A DNA stretch of 64,000 nucleotides. Origin: Variovorax sp. 770b2. Its GTDB lineage: Bacteria > Pseudomonadota > Gammaproteobacteria > Burkholderiales > Burkholderiaceae_C. Every line of letters starts with the position of its first letter. The stretch's first letter is position 1. Shown here one piece after another: positions 14,588 through 22,588 of this stretch. A program made the translations under genes and the position numbers. A model generated the notes under the pieces. That model saw nothing but the letters and a program-made list of their open reading frames with translations. It was not told the origin of the DNA and did no database searches. The stretch is taken from the NCBI RefSeq assembly GCF_900115685.1, contig NZ_FOXJ01000001.1:372001-436000 (forward strand), read 5' to 3'.

Positions 14588-17143
14588 ATGAAATCCGCCG
14601 ACCGCCTGCGCCGCCGCATCGTTGCCGCCGGCGTGCTGCTCATTGCCGCGTGCATCGGCTCGGCGGGCTACGACGGCTGGCGGCTGCACCAGCAGATCAT
14701 GCTGGCCAACGAGCGCGAGCTCGGCAACCTCGCCAAGGCGCTGGCCGAGCAGTCGCTGCGCAGCATGCAGGCGGTGGACGTGGTGCTGCGCGACACCGCG
14801 AATTGGTATGCGGCCGAGAGCGGCGACTTCGGCCCCGGCGAGGTATCGCCCGGGCTCGCGTCCCGCACGGTCGGCGTGCCGCAGGTGAGCGTGCTCACCA
14901 TCGTCGATACCCATGGCATGCAGCGCCACCGCTCGCGCGACACGGGCGGGCCGCTGTCCGATGTGTCCGACCGGCCGTACTTCACCGCGCAGCGCGATTC
15001 GCGCGACACGGGGCTCTTCATCAGCGAACCGATGACCACCCGCACGGAAGGCATGCCGGGGCTGGTGGTGTCGCGCCGCATCGACGGGCCGAATGGCGCG
15101 TTCGCAGGGGTGGTCACCGCCATCGTCACGCTGCAGCACCTGGAGGGCATGTACTCGGCCATCCAGCTGGGCAAGGGCAGCTCGCTGCTGCTCACGCTGA
15201 GCGACGGCACGCTGGTGGTGCGCCAGCCGGGCCCCACCGACCCCGAGAAGAAGCTCAGTTTTCCCGAGCTCGCTGCGTTGAAAGAAGGCGGCAAGGTGGC
15301 GCGCGCGATCAACCCGATGGACGGCCGGCCCAAGCTGGTCGCCGCGGTGGGCGTGGGCAAACGGCCGCTGATCCTGGCCATCATGCGCGACGAGGAAGAG
15401 GCGCTGCGGCCCTGGTACGACGAGATGTGGAGCTCGGGCATCCGCACGGTGCTGCTGATCCTGCTGGTGGTGCTCACCATCGTCGGCCTCTTGCGCCAGT
15501 TGCGTCGGCAGGAGCGCGGCGAGCTGGCGCTGCGCCAGAGCGAAGAACGCTACGCCATGGCCATGGAGGCCGCGAACGAAGGCCATGCCGAATGGAACTT
15601 CGCGGAGGACTCGGTGTTCGTCTCCGACAAGTGGCGCGCGCTGCACGGCGTCGATGCGTCGGTGCCGCTGGGCACCTCGGCCGACGTGCTGCGCCATGTG
15701 CACCTGCACCCCGACGACGCCCCGCACGCCAGGGCCGCCATCGACGACCACCTGGCCGGACGCACGCACGCGGTCGAGCTCGAATACCGCGTGCGCCACG
15801 CCGGCGGCGACTGGCGCTGGATCCACGCGCGCGGCCGCTGCGTGCGCGACGAGGCCGGCGCGGCGCTGCGCCTTTTCGGCGCCGCCACCGACGTGAGCGA
15901 CCGCAAGCTCGCCGAGGCCGACAAGGCCCGCCTCGAGGCGCGCCTGCAGCAGACGCAACGGCTCGAAGCGCTGGGCACGCTCTCGGGCGGCATCGCGCAC
16001 GACTTCAACAACATCCTGGGCGCCATCCTCGGCTTCGGCGAAATGGCGCAGCAGCAGGCCGAGGCCGGCAGCGCGATGCGCCGGCACATCGACCGCGTGA
16101 TGCAGGCCGGCGCCCGCGCGCGCCTCCTGGTGCGGCGCATCCTCGATTTCAGCCGCAGCGGCATCGCCGAGCGCGTGCCGGTCAACATGCAGGCGCTGGT
16201 CGAAGAGGTGATCTCGATGCTCGTGCCCACGCTGCCGCCGGGCCTGCGCGTGGACGCGCGGCTGCGGTCCGGCAGCGCGGCCGTGGTGGGCGACGGCACG
16301 CAGCTCTACCAGGTGGTGATGAACCTCTGCACGAACGCCGTGCAGGCCATGAGCGATGTGAGCAATGTGAGCGGGGTGGGCGAGGTGGGCGTGGTGGGCG
16401 TGGTGAGCCTCAGGCTCGACCGCGTGGACATCGGCGAGAAGCGCGCGCTGCTGCACGGCGACATCGCGCCCGGTTCCTACGTTCGCCTGGACGTGGGCGA
16501 CACCGGTCCCGGCATTCCGCCCGAGGTGCTGCAGCGCATGTTCGACCCCTTCTTCACCACCAAGAAGGTGGGCGAGGGCACGGGGCTCGGCCTTTCGGTG
16601 GTGCATGGCATCGTGGCCGACATCGGCGGCGCGATCGACGTGGCGACCGGGGAGGGCCAGCCCACGGTCGTGTCGGTGTGGCTCCCGGTGCTGCAAGGGC
16701 AGGCGGCGCAAGGCGAGCCGGAACAGGCGCCGCTGGACACCGTGCCCGGCTGCCCGCGCGGCAACGGCGAGGTCGTGATGATCGTGGACGACGAGCAGCC
16801 GCTGCGCGAGCTGGCCGAGGAACTGCTCGCCAGCCTGGGCTACGAGCCGGTGGGCTTCGGCACCAGCGAGCGTGCGCTGGCCGCGTTCGAGGCCGATCCG
16901 CGGCGCTTCGACGCGGTGCTCACCGACGAGATGCTGCCCGGCATGCCTGGCAGCGAGCTGGCGCGGCTGCTGCGGTCCAGGCGCCCGGCGCTGCCGGTGG
17001 CGCTGGTGAGCGGCAACGTCAACGTGGCGCTGGAACAGCGCGCGCGCGATGCGGGCGTGGCGGAGGTGCTGCACAAGCCGCTGGGGCTGCAGGAGCTGGC
17101 CGAGTGCCTCGCGCGCATCCTGGCGGCCCGACTGCCGGATTGA
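14588..17143 (+). CDS. Hybrid sensor histidine kinase (PDC/Cache-PAS-HisKA-HATPase-REC)
   Basis: An 851-residue membrane kinase. The first helix is at about residues 10-28. The periplasmic region (about 30-280) looks like a double Cache/PDC sensor (DRPYFTAQRDSRDTGLFISE, then DGTLVVRQPGP). A second helix lies at about 284-304. A PAS domain spans about 320-440 (RYAMAMEAANEGHAEWNF). The HisKA motif is LSGGIAHDFNN (His near 470). The ATPase domain has DTGPGIPPEVLQRMFDPFFT and GTGLGLSVVHG. The C-terminal receiver has IVDDEQPL and LTDEMLPGMPG (phospho-acceptor near 779). It probably signals to the lone receiver or to the divergent OmpR-type regulator. The ligand is unknown; Cache domains usually bind small molecules. 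Confidence 0.88.
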   Translation: MKSADRLRRRIVAAGVLLIAACIGSAGYDGWRLHQQIMLANERELGNLAKALAEQSLRSMQAVDVVLRDTANWYAAESGDFGPGEVSPGLASRTVGVPQVSVLTIVDTHGMQRHRSRDTGGPLSDVSDRPYFTAQRDSRDTGLFISEPMTTRTEGMPGLVVSRRIDGPNGAFAGVVTAIVTLQHLEGMYSAIQLGKGSSLLLTLSDGTLVVRQPGPTDPEKKLSFPELAALKEGGKVARAINPMDGRPKLVAAVGVGKRPLILAIMRDEEEALRPWYDEMWSSGIRTVLLILLVVLTIVGLLRQLRRQERGELALRQSEERYAMAMEAANEGHAEWNFAEDSVFVSDKWRALHGVDASVPLGTSADVLRHVHLHPDDAPHARAAIDDHLAGRTHAVELEYRVRHAGGDWRWIHARGRCVRDEAGAALRLFGAATDVSDRKLAEADKARLEARLQQTQRLEALGTLSGGIAHDFNNILGAILGFGEMAQQQAEAGSAMRRHIDRVMQAGARARLLVRRILDFSRSGIAERVPVNMQALVEEVISMLVPTLPPGLRVDARLRSGSAAVVGDGTQLYQVVMNLCTNAVQAMSDVSNVSGVGEVGVVGVVSLRLDRVDIGEKRALLHGDIAPGSYVRLDVGDTGPGIPPEVLQRMFDPFFTTKKVGEGTGLGLSVVHGIVADIGGAIDVATGEGQPTVVSVWLPVLQGQAAQGEPEQAPLDTVPGCPRGNGEVVMIVDDEQPLRELAEELLASLGYEPVGFGTSERALAAFEADPRRFDAVLTDEMLPGMPGSELARLLRSRRPALPVALVSGNVNVALEQRARDAGVAEVLHKPLGLQELAECLARILAARLPD

Positions 17144-17209
17144 ACCGGGCCCCGTGCGGCACTAACATCGGCGGCCACGCTCCCCCTGGCTTTCGCGCCC
17201 CGATCTCCG

Positions 17210-18484
17210 ATGTCCGTCACCACCCTGCTGCTGCAACTCGTCGTCATCCTCACCACCGCGCGCGTCTGCGGCTGGGTGCTTCGCTACCTGGGCCAGCCCA
17301 GCGTGGTGGGCGAAATGGCCGCGGGCCTGATGCTCGGGCCGGCGGTGATGGGCGCGCTCTTTCCCTCGCTGCATGCGCAGCTGTTCGCCAAGGATCTGCT
17401 GCAAGGCCTGTCTTCGCTCTCGACCGTGGGCCTGGTGCTGTTCATGTTCGTCGTCGGGCTGGAACTGCGGTCCTCGCAGAACATGCGCTCCCAGCTCAAG
17501 GCGGCGGGCGCCGTGGGCGTGCTCAGCGTGATCGTGCCGCTGGCGCTGGGCCTGGCGATCTCGCCGACGCTGTACCCCACGCTCGCGCCGGCCGGCGTGG
17601 CGTTCTGGCCGTTTGCGCTCTTCATGGCGGCGGCGCTGTCCATCACCGCCTTTCCCGTCATGGCGCGCATCCTGAAGGACCGCGGCATGACGCGCACCTC
17701 CTTCGGCCAGCTGTCGCTCAGCGCCGCGGCCGTGGTCGACGTGTTCGCCTGGATCCTGCTGGCCTTCGTGGTGGCCCTGGTGGGCGCGGGCGAGGGCTAT
17801 GCGGGCCTGGTCAAGATCACGGTCGGCGTGGTGGTGATGCTGGCCTTCCTGTTCTTCGGCCTGAAGCCGGCCTTCGCCTGGCTGCTGCGCGTGAAGGCGC
17901 CCGACGGCGAGCCCTCGACCACGGTGATGGCCTCGCTGATGATCGGCCTGCTGCTTACCGCGCTGCTCACCGAATGGCTGCACCTGCATGCGGTGTTCGG
18001 CGCCTTCCTGTTCGGCGCCTGCCTGCCGCGCGACGACCGCCTGCTGCGCTCTCTCAGCGAGCGCATCGAGCCCCTCTCCATCGTGGTGCTGATGCCGCTC
18101 TTCTTTGCGCTCGCCGGGCTGGGCACCACCGCCAGCGCCTTCACCGGCACGAGCCTGGGCGCGATGCTGCTGATCATCGGCGTGGCCACCGTCGGCAAGA
18201 TCGCCGGCGGCGCGGCCGGTGCGCGCATGGCCGGCTACAGCTGGCGCGACAGCATGGCCACCGGCTCGCTGATGAATGCGCGCGGGCTGATGGAGCTGAT
18301 CGTCATCAAGATCGGCTTCGACGTGGGCCTGATCGGCCCCGAGCTCTTCACGATGTTGCTGGTGATGGCGCTCGCCACCACCGCGATGACCGGGCCGCTG
18401 ATGACGCTGTGCGTCGGCCGCAAGACGAAGCCCGCCACCGACGCGGCGGCACCGGCCGAAGCCCAGGTGCACGCCAAGCCCTGA
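17210..18484 (+). CDS. Cation:proton antiporter (CPA2 family)
   Basis: A 424-residue polytopic protein of about 12-13 helices with the Na+/H+ exchanger (CPA2) pattern: VCGWVLRYLGQPSVVGEMAA near the N-terminus, SITAFPVMARILKDRGM (about residues 142-158), AVFGAFLFGACLPRD (about 261-275), and GSLMNARGLMELIVIKIGF (about 347-365). The family exchanges Na+ or K+ for H+ across the inner membrane; no RCK/TrkA domain is attached. It stands alone, 66 bp after the hybrid kinase gene and convergent with the heavy-metal sensor kinase gene. A link to metal resistance is possible but not shown. Confidence 0.87.
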   Translation: MSVTTLLLQLVVILTTARVCGWVLRYLGQPSVVGEMAAGLMLGPAVMGALFPSLHAQLFAKDLLQGLSSLSTVGLVLFMFVVGLELRSSQNMRSQLKAAGAVGVLSVIVPLALGLAISPTLYPTLAPAGVAFWPFALFMAAALSITAFPVMARILKDRGMTRTSFGQLSLSAAAVVDVFAWILLAFVVALVGAGEGYAGLVKITVGVVVMLAFLFFGLKPAFAWLLRVKAPDGEPSTTVMASLMIGLLLTALLTEWLHLHAVFGAFLFGACLPRDDRLLRSLSERIEPLSIVVLMPLFFALAGLGTTASAFTGTSLGAMLLIIGVATVGKIAGGAAGARMAGYSWRDSMATGSLMNARGLMELIVIKIGFDVGLIGPELFTMLLVMALATTAMTGPLMTLCVGRKTKPATDAAAPAEAQVHAKP

Positions 18485-18499
18485 ACGCGAGGCGCTGCT

Positions 18500-19819
18500 T
18501 CAGCCGTTGCGGCGCACGGTGAAGCCGATGCGCGTTGCACCGCCCTCGCTCGACGCGAACACGCGCCCGCCGTGCATGCGCGCGATGGCCTCGACGATGG
18601 CAAGCCCCAGCCCGTGGTGCCGCGTCGATCCGTCGCGCGCCTGCGCGGCGCGGTAGAAGCGCTCGAAGAGGCGAGGGAGCGCGGCCTGATCGATCGGCGC
18701 CCCGCGGTTCACGACCGAGAGGATGAACTCGTCGCGCTCCTCCCTCAGTTCGATCCCGATGGCCGAAGCCGGCGCGGCAAAGCGGATCGCGTTGCCCAGC
18801 AGGTTGGAGAGCGCGCGGCGAACGAGCGAAGCGTCCACGTCGGCCATCGCATCGCCGGTGACCTCGGCCTTCAGCCCCGCCTCGTCGAGCATCGCATCGT
18901 AGAAGTCGATCACGTCGCGCGCCTGCGCCGCCAGGCTCACGACGGCACGCGAGCGCGTGGGGGTGCCGCGGTCGGCCTTCGAGAGAAACAGCATGTCGGT
19001 GACGATGCCCGAGAGGCGGCCGATCTCCTCGAGATTGGATGTCAGCACGCCCTGCAGCTCTTCGTTCGAGCGTTGCCGCGTGAGCGCGAGTTCGGTAGAG
19101 CCGATCAGGTTCGCGAGCGGCGTGCGCAGCTCGTGCGCCACGTCGGCGTTGAAGGATTCGAGCTGCACATAGGCGCGCTGCACCCGCAGCAGCAGTGCGT
19201 TGAACTGCGTGATCCACGGGCGCAGCTCTTCGGCGAAGGCCAGCGCATCGATCGGCTGGTTGGCCTTGTCGGGCGCCATGGCCGCGGTCCGTTCGGCCAG
19301 CGCCTTCAGCGGACGCAGGCCGCGCCGCACCAGCCACATGCCCGTGAGCGACACCAGCGCGGTGCCCAGCACCACGGCACCGAGCAGCGTCCATGCGAGC
19401 CGCTCGAGCAGCCGCGCTTCCTGCGCCACGTTCACGCCCAGCTGCACCTGCAACTGGGTTGCGGGTCCGCCTTGCTGCCAGGGCACCGTGAGATCGCGCC
19501 GCATCCAGCGCCCGCCCGCCGTGGGCCGCGACTGAAACAGCGGCTGGCCCGCATGCGAGATCGACAGGCTCACGTCGTCCTGCATCGAGAAGAAGTCGTC
19601 CAGCTTGTGCCTGAGGAAGACGAGGTCGCCGCCTTTCTCGGCCTCCTTGAGCAGGTGCTGCACCAGCACCGCCTTCTGGGCGAGTTCGTCCTCCTGCTTC
19701 TGGCCGAAGTTCCAGGCCGTCACGAGGTAGATGGCCAGGCAGATCACGCTGAGCCCGAACAGTGTCTGCGCGGCGAACCAGAGCGAGAGCCGGCGCTGGA
19801 TCGAGTTCGGCGGACTCAT
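18500..19819 (-). CDS. Heavy-metal-type sensor histidine kinase (CzcS/CusS-like)
   Basis: A 439-residue inner-membrane kinase: helix 1 (about residues 12-35), a short periplasmic sensor (about 40-140), helix 2 (about 144-166), HAMP, then HisKA with phospho-His 229 in FNADVAHELRTPLANLIGS, and an ATPase domain with ALSNLLGNAIRFA and HHGLGLAIVEAIARMHGG. The small periplasmic loop and close HisKA match are typical of the CusS/CzcS/CopS group, which senses periplasmic metal. I chose the ATG at 19819 (MSPPNSIQRRLSLWF). It lies downstream of its response-regulator gene and divergent from czcI, so Zn, Cd or Co is the likely signal. Confidence 0.87.
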   Translation of the reverse strand: MSPPNSIQRRLSLWFAAQTLFGLSVICLAIYLVTAWNFGQKQEDELAQKAVLVQHLLKEAEKGGDLVFLRHKLDDFFSMQDDVSLSISHAGQPLFQSRPTAGGRWMRRDLTVPWQQGGPATQLQVQLGVNVAQEARLLERLAWTLLGAVVLGTALVSLTGMWLVRRGLRPLKALAERTAAMAPDKANQPIDALAFAEELRPWITQFNALLLRVQRAYVQLESFNADVAHELRTPLANLIGSTELALTRQRSNEELQGVLTSNLEEIGRLSGIVTDMLFLSKADRGTPTRSRAVVSLAAQARDVIDFYDAMLDEAGLKAEVTGDAMADVDASLVRRALSNLLGNAIRFAAPASAIGIELREERDEFILSVVNRGAPIDQAALPRLFERFYRAAQARDGSTRHHGLGLAIVEAIARMHGGRVFASSEGGATRIGFTVRRNG

Positions 19820-19916
19820 CGCGAAAATGCCGCGGAACCGGCTTTGCCGTGCCGCGGGCATCGCCCTCCGCAAGGGCGTGGGCGGCCCCACGAAGCGGGC
19901 AAGCCTGGGGGCGGGT

Positions 19917-20594
19917 TCATGCCCAGGAACGGTCTTCCAGCACGTAGCCCATGCCGCGCACGGTGTGCAGCAGCTTCACCTCGAACGGATCGTCGATCTT
20001 GCTGCGCAGGCGCCGGATGGCCACTTCCACCACGTTGGTGTCGCTGTCGAAGTTCATGTCCCACACCTGCTCGGCGAGCGTGGTGCGGGAAAGGATCTGG
20101 CCGCGCCGGCGCAGCAGCACCACGAGCAGCGTGAACTCCTTGGCCGTGAGGTCCAGCCGCGCACGGTTGCGAAACACCTTGCGGCTGGCCATGTCCAGCT
20201 CCAGGTCGGCCAGGCGCAGCACCGTGGAGTCTTGCGCCTTGCCACGCCGCAGCAGCGCCTGCACGCGCGCCAGCAGCTCGGAGAAAGAGAAGGGCTTGAC
20301 CAGGTAGTCGTCCGCGCCCTGCTGCAGGCCCTGCACGCGGTCCTCGACCTTGTCGCGCGCGGTGAGCACCAGCACGGGCACGTTCTTCGTGCGGCGTATG
20401 GCCTGCAGCACGGCGAATCCGTCGATGCCGGGCAGCATCACGTCGAGCAGTACCAGCGCGTAGTCTCCCTCGGTGGCGAGGTAACGGCCTTCGATGCCGT
20501 CGCGGGCTATGTCGACCACATATCCGTTTTCCTCCAGCCCTTTTTTCAGGTAATCGCCCAGTTTGGGCTCGTCTTCGATGACAAGAATTCGCAT
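19917..20594 (-). CDS. Heavy-metal response regulator (CzcR/CusR-like, OmpR family)
   Basis: The 225-residue protein has a receiver domain ([20 protein letters not shown]; phospho-acceptor Asp 51 in [27 protein letters not shown]) and a C-terminal winged helix ([48 protein letters not shown]). The sequence is close to the CusR/CzcR/IrlR heavy-metal group. The ATG at 20594 gives the canonical N-terminus. It is transcribed with the downstream kinase (97-bp gap) and divergently from czcI-czcCBA, which it most likely activates. A near-palindromic GTTAC...GTAAT site lies in the shared upstream region. Confidence 0.9.
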   Translation of the reverse strand: MRILVIEDEPKLGDYLKKGLEENGYVVDIARDGIEGRYLATEGDYALVLLDVMLPGIDGFAVLQAIRRTKNVPVLVLTARDKVEDRVQGLQQGADDYLVKPFSFSELLARVQALLRRGKAQDSTVLRLADLELDMASRKVFRNRARLDLTAKEFTLLVVLLRRRGQILSRTTLAEQVWDMNFDSDTNVVEVAIRRLRSKIDDPFEVKLLHTVRGMGYVLEDRSWA

Positions 20595-20628
20595 CGTCGG
20601 ATCGTACCCAATACCTCTCAAAACACTG

Positions 20629-20645
20629 GTTACGATTTAGTAATC
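20629..20645. promoter_or_regulatory. Putative metal response-regulator box in the czc divergent gap
   Basis: TTAC (20630-20633) and GTAA (20640-20643) form an inverted pair around GATTTA, inside GGTTACGATTTAGTAATCC. It lies 35 bp upstream of the regulator ATG and about 110 bp upstream of czcI. A TTGACA at 20649-20654, just downstream, could be a -35 element for czcI, but no convincing -10 is seen at normal spacing, which would suit an activator-dependent promoter. Confidence 0.4.
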
Positions 20646-20754
20646 CTATTGACAGACAAAGCCCCAGCCTCGCGTCATACATTGCGCCGGGCCCTCGAAC
20701 CGCAGGGCCTTTGCGGGATGTGGACTTCACCCCCGTCGATATACTTTTTGGCCC

Positions 20755-21129
20755 ATGCGTCGCTGGCTCCTCATCTTTCTGCTGCTCCTGCTTCCGTTCC
20801 AGCTCAGCTGGGCGGCGTCGGCGGCGTATTGCGAGCACGAGCGCGATACGCAGCCCGGGCACTGGGGCCATCACGAGGAGGATGCCCGCGGCACCGATCG
20901 CACGCACACCGGCGACGGCGCCAAGAAGAACTCCACCACGCAGCCCAACGGCGCGGTCGGCCACTGCATCGTGAGCCACTGCGGTTGCGCGCAGCATGTG
21001 AACGTGGCGGTCGGCGATGCGGCCGATGCACCGCAGTTGCCCCAGGTGCTGCACGCCCGATCGGAAGAGCGTTTCGTTTCTCATGTCTCCGAAGTCCCCG
21101 TGCGCCCCGCACGGTCTCTCGCCCTCTGA
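20755..21129 (+). CDS. czcI: CzcI-like small periplasmic metal-resistance protein
   Basis: A 124-residue protein with a signal peptide (MRRWLLIFLLLLLPFQLSWA, cleavage near WAASA). The start resembles CzcI of Cupriavidus metallidurans: after the signal come YCEHE and a His-rich stretch (GHWGHHEED), then a Cys/His group (GHCIVSHCGCAQH) that could bind metal. CzcI is encoded just ahead of czcC in czc operons and is linked with regulation of the efflux system; its mechanism is not settled. Its place upstream of czcC here agrees. The stop codon lies inside a 12-bp inverted repeat. Confidence 0.8.
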   Translation: MRRWLLIFLLLLLPFQLSWAASAAYCEHERDTQPGHWGHHEEDARGTDRTHTGDGAKKNSTTQPNGAVGHCIVSHCGCAQHVNVAVGDAADAPQLPQVLHARSEERFVSHVSEVPVRPARSLAL

Positions 21130-21188
21130 TTCGGCGAGAGAACACCACCCACCACTGATCCTTTTCATCAGCTGAGCTCTCGCCGAAT
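21129..21188 (+). repeat. 12-bp perfect inverted repeat between czcI and czcC
   Basis: ATTCGGCGAGAG (21129-21140) is the exact reverse complement of CTCTCGCCGAAT (21177-21188), with a 36-nt loop. An inner hairpin CTGAT/ATCAG (21155-21159, 21167-21171) sits in the loop with a TTTT run. The outer stem starts at the last base of the czcI stop codon. It may tune czcC expression relative to czcI by attenuation or mRNA stabilisation. Confidence 0.7.
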
Positions 21189-21224
21189 TCGTCCGTCCGT
21201 TGTTTTGCAACCCAGGAGAATTCG

Positions 21225-22571
21225 ATGCGCACGCTCTTCGTGCCGCTGGCCGTATTGGCCTTGGCGGTGCCCCCGGCCTATTCACAGCAGCAGCCCCCGC
21301 AGTCGCAGGCGGCTGCCAGCCCTCTGTCATCCTCATCCCGACCGGCCGCCAGGACGCTGGAGCCCGCAGGCCCGCTGACCCTTCGCGGCGCCGTCGCGAT
21401 GGTGCTGCAGTCCAACCCCAGCCTGTCCGCTGCGTCGCGGGAGCAGGAGGCCACCGAGGGCGCCGTCGTGCAGGCCGGCGCCTGGCCCAACCCGGTGCTC
21501 GGCGCGCAGCTGGAAGACCTGCGCCGCGACAACCGCACCACCACGCTGCAGTTGAGCCAGCCCATCGAGCTGGGCGGCAAGCGCGCGGCCCGCGTGACGG
21601 CGGCAGAGCGTGCGCGCGACCAGGCCGCGTCGGCGCTCGTCGCACGCCGCTCGGAACTGCGGGCTTCGGCCGTCACGCTGTTCTTCGAGGTGCTGACCGC
21701 ACAGGAGCGCCTGCGGCTCGCGCAGGATTCCGTCGGCCTCGCGCAGGTCGCGACGAAGGCGGCCGTGAACCGCGTCACGGCCGGCAAGGTCTCGCCGCTG
21801 GAGGAAACCCGCGCGCGCGTGGCCGAGGCGGGCGTGCGCGTCGAACTGCTGCAGGCCGAGGGCACGCTGCGCTCGGCTCGCCAGCAACTCGCCGCGCTGT
21901 GGGGCAACCCGGCACCGCGCTTCACGCAGGTGGAGGGCGCGGTTGATCAGTTGCCCACGCTCGCCTCGGCGCAGGACGTGGAAGGCCGGCTCTTCGCGGC
22001 GCCCGTGCTGCGGCAGGCGCGGCTCGAGGTCGAGCGGCGCGAGGCGCTCTCCAGCCTGGAGCAGGCCAAGCGCATCCCCGACATCACCGTCTCGCTCGGC
22101 GCCAAGCGCGTGCCGGCGTCCACCGACACCGAAAGCGCGAGCAGCCGCCGCAACCAGGTCGTCGTCGGCTTCTCGGTGCCGCTGCCGATCTTCGACACCA
22201 ACCGCGGCAACCTCGCCGAGGCATTGAGCCGCGAGGAGAAAGCACGCGACGACCTCGCCGCCGCCGAGCTGCAACTGGGCGCCGACGTGGCGCAGGCCAC
22301 CGAGCGCCTGCGCTCGGCGCGCGCCACCGCAGAGACGCTGCAGCGCGATGCACTCCCCGGCGCCGAGACCGCCTACAAGGCCGCGACCAAGGGCTTCGAG
22401 TTGGGCAAGTTCAGTTTTCTCGAAGCGCTCGATGCGCAGCGCACGCTGTTCCAGGTGCGGAACCACTACCTCGTCGCGCTGGCCGATGCGCACCGCGCGG
22501 CCGGCGAGCTCGACCGCCTGCTCGGCACCGATGGCGAAGAAACCCTGCACGCGACGCCCGTCGTGCGCTGA
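21225..22571 (+). CDS. czcC: CzcC outer-membrane factor (TolC family)
   Basis: The 448-residue outer-membrane channel of the CzcCBA efflux complex. A signal peptide (MRTLFVPLAVLALAVPPAYS) is followed by a Ser/Gln-rich linker and then two TolC-type repeats: GAVAMVLQSNPSLSAASREQ early (about residues 50-69), and a second half from about 250 (FAAPVLRQARLEVERREALS) with long coiled-coil helices and TAYKAATKGFELGKFSFLEA near the C-terminus. It bridges the periplasm with CzcB and CzcA to expel Co, Zn or Cd. It is followed by czcB after 17 bp. No lipobox is evident. Confidence 0.92.
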   Translation: MRTLFVPLAVLALAVPPAYSQQQPPQSQAAASPLSSSSRPAARTLEPAGPLTLRGAVAMVLQSNPSLSAASREQEATEGAVVQAGAWPNPVLGAQLEDLRRDNRTTTLQLSQPIELGGKRAARVTAAERARDQAASALVARRSELRASAVTLFFEVLTAQERLRLAQDSVGLAQVATKAAVNRVTAGKVSPLEETRARVAEAGVRVELLQAEGTLRSARQQLAALWGNPAPRFTQVEGAVDQLPTLASAQDVEGRLFAAPVLRQARLEVERREALSSLEQAKRIPDITVSLGAKRVPASTDTESASSRRNQVVVGFSVPLPIFDTNRGNLAEALSREEKARDDLAAAELQLGADVAQATERLRSARATAETLQRDALPGAETAYKAATKGFELGKFSFLEALDAQRTLFQVRNHYLVALADAHRAAGELDRLLGTDGEETLHATPVVR

Positions 22572-22588
22572 CAAGGACTCCACAGATC

